This document shows, in pieces, positions 55,701 through 64,000 of a stretch of DNA of 64,000 nt. The notes under the pieces were generated by a model. It was not told the DNA's origin. It did not search any database and worked only from the letters and a program-made list of their open reading frames with translations. Position numbers and translations under genes: made by a program. Every line of letters starts with the position of its first letter. Within the stretch, counting starts at the first letter, position 1. Origin of the DNA: Trachythela sp. YZ-2020 (lineage: Eukaryota; Cnidaria; Anthozoa; Malacalcyonacea; Clavulariidae); contig JADLSH010000318.1 in NCBI GenBank assembly GCA_016169945.1, positions 434,001 to 498,000 of the forward strand, written 5' to 3'.

Positions 55701-58700
55701 GTGAAAATGATTTAAAAAATTTCCCTTGTGTTTTAGATATATTGTAGCTCATTATTTTGCCAGACCCTTGATGTATCCTGGCTCGGTGAAACTGTTACAA
55801 AGTGTAATGAGTAAGTTATTTTAAGTTTTGAGTATTTCTTGCTTGATTAAATATTGTAGGTTTTCAATGTGCACTGCACATTTTTTTGTCTTTCTAGGTC
55901 AAGCATTGAATGATGGTCGATCTAACTTAGTAGCTAAGGTATAATTATCATTTAGATTTAACACAATTTCTTAGGAAGTTGGTATATGTAACTATTTAAC
56001 AATTAGATTATGAGCTCACGATTTCTATGAGGTGATGAGGGCAAAGCCCGAATGAACTATCATCTCAGAAATCGAGAGCGAATAATCTAATTGTTTTAGT
56101 AGAAACCAGCAAGAAAACAGTGATTTCAAAACGTTTTTCATGATATGGCTGTTTCGCTACTCGCTATCTATCGACAATTAGTAGCCAATCAAATTACAGC
56201 ATTTGCAATAGTATACTAGTATGATTCTACTAAAGTACTATACAGTTTCTATACTGGACCACTGATCTCATAGTAACTGGACCCCATGTTTCAAATATTC
56301 TGTATGAATTTATAGTGATGAATGGTCAATATTGAATACTGAAGGCCAATCACAATTGCAATTTCAATCAAAATGTAGAATATTACATGTACCTACACTG
56401 GACCCCCATATATTTTTCAGGTAGTTCAGACACAAACCACGGCAGCTTATTGTAGAATACTACTTACACTGGACCACCACGTTTGAGATCCAGTATGGAA
56501 AGAAAGAGCTGAAACCTTCACAATGTTAGGTGCACCTAAGTGCCGGAAGTTGTTACTTGGCGCACAGAAATATTAGAAGTTCAGTAGAATTTCGCTTGAC
56601 AGTAGCAGAAATATTGCATCATGTTTTTAAAATTTGAGTGTCTTGGCGCACACATTTTGCATGGCTGTCCGGCGCATGAAAATTCAAGATTCCATACTGG
56701 TTTGAGATATCTTTCTCAGGTAGTTTAGACACAATTAAACCATGGCAGCTTATTGTAGAATACCACCTACATTAGACCACCATGTCTGAGATATCTTTTT
56801 CAGGTAGTTCAGATACAAACCACAGCAGCTTATTGTACTGTAGAATACTATATAGAGATGGTATTTTATACAGTAAAAAACTGTTAAATGATGCAACTAT
56901 TTCCTTCAGGATGGTTGGAGAGCAAAGCTGCAAGCAAGAGATAATAATGAGATAGATACAATGTTTATTGATAGAAGAACATTGGAGAATGTAAATGGAC
57001 AAATTTTGGTAGGTAAAAACGAACATTGTGACTCTGTCAAGTGAGATTTTGGTCAACTTCAGAAGTGGTGTACTTATAGAAGCAAGAAAAACGATCTAAA
57101 TTTCTTAATTCTTTGAAAATACCATTGTGAATCTGTCAAGTGATTGCATGATGGTTTTTAAGATTCAATTTTTTCTGTAGGTCATAGGATGTGAAGGGAA
57201 TGCTGCATTTTATGAAGTAGGAACAATTTACACACCTCTAAATGGTAAATATACGTATTTTATTATAGTCTCATAGAGAGAACTACACATCAGAGTCAGG
57301 ACACAAAACATGGCTTTTGTCTGTATCTATTTATTAGGTTTTCCACATAATTTCACTCTCCTCCGCAGAGGCTTCTTTGTTTTTTTCACAGTTAAAATTC
57401 GTTTTTCAATAAAATAAAAATCAAAATAATATTTTCATGGCGGGAAGAAGTAATAATGGCATTTTTTTCGTAGTGTATAATGGGTAAATGTAGGGACAGT
57501 AGAGTTAGCGCCCCTAAAAATTTATTTTATTTTTTACTTTATTTTTTACGTATAAAGGCTCTGCGGAGGAGAGTGACATAATTTCATAACATTAACAAAT
57601 ATAAGAGGACAGGCAGTGGCGGACACTTCGCGAAATATTGGCGGTGCAAACTTAGGTTGCCAACATATAACCATCTTTTTGTTGCTGCAAATCTCAGTTC
57701 TTAAAACCTTTTTGGCTTAAATTTCATGTAAATCTACTTAATTAAATTATAGCCTATCAAGGCTTTTGTGGTTGTAAAATCATTAATATACAGCTTTATT
57801 ACACAGTTAGTCAGCTATCATTCAAAGGCTTTGAGAAATTATTGGGGGCGATCGCCTCCTTACCCCTAGTGTCCGCCACTGAGGACAAGTACACCACTAT
57901 ATGTGGCTGGGTGTCCGCAACAGCAAAGCCACTTACAGCGGTCCTGTTAAGTCTAGTAATCATGAAATTTGATTAGATGCACCAGGTGATAGCGTTCGAG
58001 AGTGAGCGCGGAGTGTTACATTTTGGGCAAATAGATTTCCAGGGTCTTCTCCTTCAAACAATGTATCTAGTGCGGTTATAGATAATAGTTTTTGTTGATT
58101 GCGCATTTCTGAAGTTCAAGTTATGCACGTGCGCTGAAAGAAGGAACGTTGGTAACCGAGTGTTCTGCACTTACTAGGACGGAAGCATAGTAAATTTGGA
58201 TTGGCATCTCTCATTCTCACTTCAATTTTTTAGCTGGATATTCTGTGCTGGGCTGGAATCATCCTGGATTTGCTGGTAGTAGTGGTTTGCCTTATCCCAA
58301 GGCAGAACAGAACGCTATCGACGTCGTCATAAAGTATGCAATGGATAGACTTGGTTTTCCAATTGAAAACATTGTCATCTTTTCTTGGTCTATAGGTACT
58401 GTGAATAATATGAAATTACTATAAACAGTCAGCTTATGATTTCCAGTTTCGTAGCCATGTTGATGTGACGCACTGTACTGTAGAAAGATAAGATATCTTA
58501 TTAAGAAATCGTTCATTGTCAGGTGGTTACAGTGCGACATGGGCAGCAATGATGTATCCAGATATCCGAGGCCTGGTTAGTATGACCACATTTATTTTTA
58601 TACAAAATATCACAGGGAAAATTATCATCGCGGAAAAAAGAGAGGATCGAGAAAAAAGTTTCATTATTCATATTTCAGTATTCATGTTTCAGATCCTGGA

Positions 58701-61084
58701 CGCAACATTTGACAGTATAACTCCTTTAGCTGTTGAAAGAATGCCTGAAATGATGTGTAAGATTAGTTCCACAATTTCAAACTAACTTTATACTGGATAG
58801 CTCTATTAGTATTTCTCTATTTTCTGACTTTATCATCATAATCTATTTCAGCTTCCTTCACAGAGGAGATTATCAATGATTATTTCCCGTTGTTTAATCA
58901 TGAACATTTGACCAGGTAAAATATGAAATAGGGGGTTATAAGTAGTAGAAAGTAAAACACTGTTAGAGGTTCAGTAAGGGTCATCCCTTGATGTTACTAC
59001 GGGAGAAACCGAAGTACTTGGAGAAAATCCGCGGTGTTTGTCACTGGAAGTGCTTTTCTCACTTGCGACTGATGTGAAATAATAATCAAATGACTGCATA
59101 TTGCAGGAATTGAACCCCAGTCACAGAGGTGAATGACGCATGCACTAACCACTTTGACAGAGGTGAATGACGCATGCACTAACCACTGTGACGGTCTTCC
59201 TCACAAACCGCCGCATGCACTAACCACTTTGATGGTCTTCCTCACAAACCAACTAACACAACATGTTTGTAGATATTCAGGACCCGTTCTTTTTTATCGA
59301 CGGACAAAAGATGAAATGATTAGTGTTGTGTATGTTTTATAATATCAGTTAAAACTTTTTGATTTCTTGTTTACTTTGCAGTTCTCGTTATTTCATGTGA
59401 TTATTTTTCTTTATTTTAGTGCGAATGATATCACTACAAATCGTGGCAACTATTTATTAACGGAGTTATTAAAGTCAAGGTTATTGAAACATTTTTTATT
59501 ATACCTTGTATTTATTTGTATTCTTCAATGTCCACACTAGACCTGCATAAATTATACACAATAGGCTACAGATCCTCTGAACGATATGCTTGAGGATTTG
59601 TATAATCAAAATACCTGAAAAATATAACAAGAATATATTTTGTCAGGTAGTTTGATCCTATAAATCCTCAAGCATATCGTTTATCGCTACCTACACTAAA
59701 ACCACGCATTACAGATCCTAAACAAAGTAATTACCATATATATTTCTTGTTTTCTTCAGATATCCTAATCTCGTATCTAGTACTTCACTTGACCACCTGA
59801 GAACATACTTGGCAGCTGAAGACACTTTGAGTAAAGGTAGATTTCTCTACTCGCTTGCTACTGCAATCTATAGTTTCCCTATAACCTGCAATTGTCAATG
59901 CGTTTCTGTGATAAGTTCTGTTCACACGATCCGATTTCTCGCATCCGGGAAAAGGGAGGCAAAAGTGCCACTTTAATATATGAATGAAACAATAATAAAA
60001 CTGCCAAAGAAAGGAGAATGCAACTGTAAAGTAGAGGATCAGTTAATATAGCGAAATGTTCCGTACTTCTTTATTTCTATTTGTACATAGAAATAACAAT
60101 TAGATTTGAGAATCATCGAAATTCCATCGAAAGAGCGTGGCAGCAAACATTATTCTCGACTGCCCTTACGTTCGCATTGACCCCCTCCCTGCCCCTGCCC
60201 TACCATAGATCCGGCGTCCCTGCTTACTCTTGTCAGCAAATCCACTAAATCCCCTACGTCAGGATGACAATCAGATCCAACAAATCGTATCGTGTGAACA
60301 GGCCTTTACAGTTGTAGTATGTTAAGTACTGTATAAAATACCTGTACAAATATTAAACAATTTTAGGCGCAATTAAAAGAATACTTGAAGTGGATGAAGA
60401 TGAATGTGAAAAGCTACTTCGAACACATCGAGAAGAAAATGGCAAACATTTTCCTAGTGAAATAGGTAAAATTGTTTTTTTTCAGAATATATCAGCATTC
60501 ACCTGATCTATCGATTTTCTGACTGGTCTGTTACTAGAAAAGTGGAAGTACAGTATATATGTACCACGATCCCTTTCTCAATATAGTCGTTACTCGCTAA
60601 GTAAATGGTTAAATTCCATAGGGGAAAAGTTTGAGGATATGGACAAGGTCAAAATGTTAATCTATTTGGTAAGTCATGCTTCACTTTATCTTATTTTGTA
60701 TTGTTCATTCCTTTCCGAACTTGTAACGTCATCAAGTCACGGAGTGTTGTGGGTGCAATCGTGAAGGTATGTTCCTTCTCTGTGGCAGAGGTACTCTGGT
60801 TTCCTCCTGAAGTAAGACTGGGCCGATAAGTGATGGTCAAGAAGGTTGTTTAGACAGTTGTCATCATTGAAGTATTACAGGGGCCTTTGAAAGGGTTTGA
60901 TGCGTATTCTAAAGACGTTATAACTTAACTTTGCTGCGAAAGCATTCAAAATCGCCGCTACTTTAGCAACCATAAATTCTTATAATATTGTGTTTTGTAG
61001 GTATCTTGCTACATGGTTGATGTTGAGACAACTCACTGCACTGCTCTACCGTCAAGAATATTTCGAGTTCCACAAATTGTTTAA
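52757..61084 (+). CDS. ABHD16A: Phosphatidylserine lipase ABHD16A (BAT5)
   Basis: Membrane-bound alpha/beta hydrolase that in mammals cleaves phosphatidylserine to lysophosphatidylserine. Twenty exons: 52757-52825, 53057-53113, 53214-53280, 53889-53975, 54419-54507, 54630-54799, 55737-55810, 55898-55938, 56910-57008, 57181-57244, 58234-58395, 58523-58575, 58693-58756, 58852-58915, 59273-59329, 59420-59479, 59760-59836, 60367-60465, 60538-60668 and 61001-61084. They total 1668 nt, 555 aa (human is 558). The N-terminus MSEAFRCVFGPRLLRIY and two hydrophobic segments match the family, as do FSSWPVDFYW and YPGSVKLLQ. The nucleophile elbow is SWSIGGYSATWAA; GWNHPGFAGSSGLPYP precedes it. The acid residue lies in RRTKDEM and the histidine in ETTHCTALP; the protein ends VPQIV. 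The triad is complete. The exon 15/16 junction (GTTGT|T) is the least typical. Confidence 0.97.
53372..53752. mobile_element. Putative MITE in ABHD16A intron 3
   Basis: CGGGCATTTGACTTTTAG on the left and AATCAAATGCCCCCC on the right are loosely complementary, with TCAAATGCCCC and GTCAAATCCCCGTCCC motifs inside. Ends are imperfect and no target duplication is clear. Confidence 0.35.
55112..55406. mobile_element. hAT-type MITE, 295 bp, in ABHD16A intron 6
   Basis: Imperfect inverted ends CAGGGCCGGATTAACC and the complement of GTTAACTGCCCCGCCCTG are flanked by an exact 8-bp duplication CCTTAAGT (55104-55111 and 55407-55414). It is non-coding. Confidence 0.85.
56400..56850 (-). repeat. Three inverted copies of the CAGTGTAGGTAGTAT family in ABHD16A intron 8
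   Basis: Three AGGTAGTT.AGACACAA modules with CAGCTTATTGTAGAATAC and CACTGGACCACCACG.TTGAGA occur at about 56420-56490, 56700-56790 and 56805-56850. Same family as 9490-9790 and 42420-42545. Confidence 0.6.
57614..57881. mobile_element. hAT-type MITE, 268 bp, in ABHD16A intron 10
   Basis: Perfect inverted ends CAGTGGCGGACAC and GTGTCCGCCACTG. The 8-bp flanks AGGACAGG and AGGACAAG differ at one base. A related older copy lies at 41633-41885. Confidence 0.88.
58930..59215 (-). mobile_element. tRNA-derived SINE in ABHD16A intron 14, head partly duplicated
   Basis: On the minus strand: head CACAGTGGTTAGTGCATGCG, B-box-like GGGGTTCAATTCCTGCAATA, body CAGTCATTTGATTATTATTT-like, then TTTTCTCCAAGTACTTCGG and a SINE tail. 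The CATGCACTAACCACT module occurs three times in a row at 59140-59230, a small tandem duplication of the head. Confidence 0.65.
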
Positions 61085-62931
61085 GGGTAAAAAATAGCAC
61101 ATTTTCTTAAATATCCGGTTATATGCTAAACGGAATTAGGAAACAACATACCAATACTCAATTATAAACTTTGATAACGGAAATGGATTTCAAAAATAGG
61201 AAAGCGAAACGTGGGGGGAAATTTTATTTATAACATTGAAAATTAAAAGCAAGCAAGATTAAACTTCAGACGTAAAGGTCGTTTACGATAAGCCATGATC
61301 AATGCAAGACAGTAATTTTGTTTAAGTTCATACTATTAAGATATCATATACAACAGCCTAGTCCCTGTCGTTCTGAAGCTAGCATGTGATCACGTGGAAT
61401 TCATTTGTACCCAGGAACAAACAATATTGAACAACAAAGAGAGAGCCTGGGACTAGGCTGATATATCATAACAAAATAAACAAATCATACTGGCAGTTGT
61501 ACGCAAGATTACCTTTACAACACAATTTCCTCGGAAATTCACGCCCCTTCGAAAGGAAAAATTATTTCTCTTAGTGACTATTACCTGTTCTTAGTAGATC
61601 GTTTTCTTGTGTGTAAAAAGGACTGGTTATTGTTGACATGATGGTGTACCCCGCTCTGACGATAGCGGCTGTGGCCAATTTAGGTCAAGTTGTAAATCTA
61701 AAGTTCTAACTATCCTATTCGCAGACACAAATATAAGTGATTAAAAATAAGTGTTTTCAAGCAAGCTAAAGTAAAACAAGTACTTAATACTAATGACGCG
61801 TGCTTACATAACTGCTTATGCTCAGTTATACAAATTTGGTCCCACAAGCATTAACGCCAATTTTCCTTCCTATATTAGGGTAAAGTGAGGAGCGACCGAC
61901 CGACGGACGGACAGACGTACCTCTTATAGAGACGCGAGCACGCGTCTAAAAATCCTGATTTAGCTCGTCTCTGTTATGATGAATAGCCCATTGTTTTGAA
62001 AACAGACAGAAGCTTCGCATATGTAACAGCATAAGGACAGCTAAATGAATAATTGTAAAGCAGTGAAGTCTAGACTATGTGTGTATATGCTACGCTCCAG
62101 CAATTTTTCAAATTTCTGTTCTGTCAAACATACAATAAACAAAATTGATGGTAAATCTCGTAACAGTAAACATATTTAATAACAATATAAATATGATAGA
62201 ATTAGGTATCAAGTTGTACCAAGACTAGAGTATTACCCAAGTGTTGTTGTGGCTGCTCAGTGTGCCAGGAAGCGACGTGATTAGTTTACGTCACACATCT
62301 TGCAGTTACCAGGCTGTGTAGGGCTGTAGGCTACTACGTGATCTGTTGCTGATCAAAAAATATGTATATAATTTTCGCTCGAAATTCACACTTACAATTT
62401 ACATTTACCTTTCGAGCGAAGACCCTTCCTCTCTACTACTCTAGCTTTCTGATGAAAGGGGCCAACGTTCAAAAAGTTGAAGTGTTTTGAATCTTTTCAG
62501 GTAGTTCAGTCTGGTTCGACGAAAGGATCTACGCTCGAAACGTCGAAGTTCTTATTGTATTTTTGAGGTAGTTGACAACAATCAACCGCCGAATCTTTGT
62601 TACACTCTACCAGGGCGCTATGACTCTACCCACACTGGCACCGCACATAGTAACTTTTATATCAGTATCAAAACTACAGCCCCCCACCTACGTGATCTAT
62701 TACCGGTCCAATACTCATATTATTGAAATTTTGCATGCTTGTTGACTTTCAAATGAATACGTTACCACTCATGTATAGAAATATAATTGATTTGTTTTTC
62801 TATGTTTACCACGTCAATGTTTTCCCACATACAGCACGTTTTATACAAAACAAAACAATTATATTTATCGCCATGCGTATCCCATATAAATTATATATCC
62901 GGTGTCAGACGTCAAGGGGTTAGGACTGAGG
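61085..62931. other. Intergenic between ABHD16A and the ACOT gene
   Basis: No exons were recognised. It contains a small inverted-repeat element at about 61358-61465 (CAGCCTAGTCCC mirrored by GGGACTAGGCTG), a GACCGACCGACGGACGGACA simple-sequence tract near 61890, and repeat-family pieces around 62480-62640 (CGAAAGGATCTACGCTCGAA and related). The ORF at 62723-62923 has no recognised homology. Confidence 0.4.
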
Positions 62932-63166
62932 CACAGAATAGGAAATGACCAGAAAGGCCACTCAGCAGTGCAACGTGACACCCTATTTTTATGTAGTTAT
63001 CTGGCCAGAATAATGGCGGACTAGCCAGTTCAGCGTGTTTATTGGTCAGAAAATGCAATTGACTGGCTAGAATAATGGTAATGACATGCATAATGCGACA
63101 TGCACAGCGTCAAAAACTTCAAAGGTTCGGCCTCAAGTGGCCCTTCTAGTCATTTCCTATTCTATG
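62932..63166. mobile_element. MITE, 235 bp, immediately upstream of the ACOT promoter
   Basis: Ends CACAGAATAGGAAATGACCA and GAAAGGCCACT on the left mirror AGTGGCCCTTCTAGTCATTT and CCTATTCTATG on the right. A 7-bp ACTGAGG flanks it on both sides (62925-62931 and 63167-63173). It lies 131 bases from the ATG. Confidence 0.8.
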
Positions 63167-63186
63167 ACTGAGGTATACAAGTTGTG

Positions 63187-63194
63187 TATATAAG
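63187..63194 (+). promoter_or_regulatory. Candidate TATA box of the ACOT gene
   Basis: TATATAAG lies 103 bases upstream of the ATG at 63297, leaving room for a start site near 63215-63220 and an 80-base 5' UTR. This is positional evidence only. Confidence 0.4.
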
Positions 63195-63296
63195 CAGTGT
63201 GGTAAGAGCTCAGATTACTAGCTATTGTATGTATATTGACAGTGTACTGCAAGTTAAGGAATTTCCTAGCTAGTTCTGAGAAGTGCATAGCTGGTC

Positions 63297-64000
63297 ATGG
63301 CTGCTGAGTATAGAAATCCCACTGAAGTCGAATTGAACAAAATCATATCTGCAGAAAATGTCCAGCAACGAAACCAAGCATTGCTGGCCGGCGACCTGCT
63401 CAAAGCCATGGACATAACTGCATGTCTAGCTGCAGAAAAACACGCTAAAATGCCTTGTGTGACCTTAATAATGGATGATTTGGTCGTCAACGAGAACCTG
63501 TTACACGGGCAAGTTCTGAATATCAAAGCCAAGCTAACCAGAGCCTTTGGTTCGAGCATGGAAGTTGTGGTCGAAGCATCACTCGAAGATATGTTCAAAC
63601 ATGATCGAGTCCAAATTTGCAAAGCTTATTTCGTATTCGTTGCAATTGCGAAAGTCGGAAAAGCGAAGCTAACTCATTTGGATCCTGTAACGATGGACGA
63701 AAGGCTCGAGTATGCGTTAGCATATGAGAGAAGGAAACTGCGTTACGCGGCGAGAAACGCAGCCAAAGCGAAGTCGGCGAGTAAAGTAAACACCCTAGCT
63801 GGCGTTGATAGTTCAGTAGTTCCTACAAGCAATCAAACCACTGGCTCTCGTGAAGTGCCTATGAGCCACACAGCTGTCGAAAGCTTTGAGTTGGTCCTAC
63901 CTAGTCAGGCTAACCACCATCAGACCACATTTGGTGGCCAGATTATGGCATGGTTAGTTTCAACATGTACGATTGCTGCCAGTAGGCTCTGCCAGACTCG
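63297..64000 (+). CDS. Acyl-CoA thioesterase, ACOT11/ACOT12 type (5' part, cut by right edge)
   Basis: Hydrolyses acyl-CoA to free fatty acid and CoA through tandem hotdog domains. The frame is open from ATG 63297 (an in-frame TAG lies at 63288-63290) to the window end, at least 234 codons. The first hotdog domain matches the family: LLKAMDITACLAAEKHA, VTLIMDDLVVNENLLHGQVL, IKAKLTRAFGSSMEVVVEAS. A basic linker ERRKLRYAARNAAKAK follows. The second domain opens with ELVLPSQANHHQTTFGGQIM, the conserved N(H/H)xxTFGG acyl-CoA-binding motif, then TIAASRLC. The window cuts off the rest of this domain and any C-terminal START domain, so ACOT11 and ACOT12 cannot be distinguished. No intron interrupts the 704 visible bases, in contrast to most neighbours. 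Confidence 0.92.
   Translation, partial: MAAEYRNPTEVELNKIISAENVQQRNQALLAGDLLKAMDITACLAAEKHAKMPCVTLIMDDLVVNENLLHGQVLNIKAKLTRAFGSSMEVVVEASLEDMFKHDRVQICKAYFVFVAIAKVGKAKLTHLDPVTMDERLEYALAYERRKLRYAARNAAKAKSASKVNTLAGVDSSVVPTSNQTTGSREVPMSHTAVESFELVLPSQANHHQTTFGGQIMAWLVSTCTIAASRLCQT

Overview
The window is animal nuclear DNA: intron-rich, AT-rich and crowded with short non-autonomous DNA transposons. Nine protein-coding genes are recognisable. Exon order, the lack of bilaterian-specific features, the transposon style and close similarity to human proteins fit a non-bilaterian marine animal, most likely an anthozoan cnidarian (coral or sea anemone). That assignment is an inference; the species cannot be named from this sequence.

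Layout, left to right. A Cav2-type calcium channel alpha1 gene is on the minus strand (377-10691); domains I and II are present and the 3' half lies beyond the left edge. Then come about 5 kb of transposon debris (10.7-15.5 kb); PRPF4 (minus, 16 exons); PINK1 (minus, 12 exons); PMPCA, the mitochondrial processing peptidase alpha subunit (minus, 11 exons); CDK9 (minus, 4 exons); an AGPAT1/2-type acyltransferase (plus, 4 exons, head-to-head with CDK9); MEI1 (minus, 2 exons, tail-to-tail with AGPAT); ABHD16A (plus, 20 exons, head-to-head with MEI1); and the start of an ACOT11/12-type acyl-CoA thioesterase (plus) cut by the right edge. Exon boundaries were chained by hand. In every complete gene the summed exon lengths divide by three and the product length is plausible: PRPF4 479 aa, PINK1 485, PMPCA 531, CDK9 371, AGPAT 266, MEI1 1257, ABHD16A 555.

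Functional links. PINK1 and PMPCA are adjacent and co-oriented, and PINK1 is a known substrate of the peptidase that PMPCA helps form. Five of the genes have human counterparts on 9q32-34 (CACNA1B, PRPF4, PMPCA, CDK9, AGPAT2). AGPAT1 and ABHD16A are in the human MHC class III region, so the block looks like a remnant of the ancestral MHC-paralogon linkage.

The most unusual structural signals are these. (1) Two intronic minisatellites begin exactly at an exon-intron junction and copy the 5' splice site in each unit (Cav exon 3; PMPCA exon 5). (2) The channel gene has two minor-spliceosome (U12) introns, one of them AT-AC. (3) Two hAT-type elements are inserted inside minisatellites with exact 8-bp target duplications. 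(4) A small MITE with an internal telomere-like CCCTAA tract sits in the promoter regions of PMPCA and AGPAT. (5) There are several long TTAA-flanked palindromes and a truncated Penelope-like retroelement.
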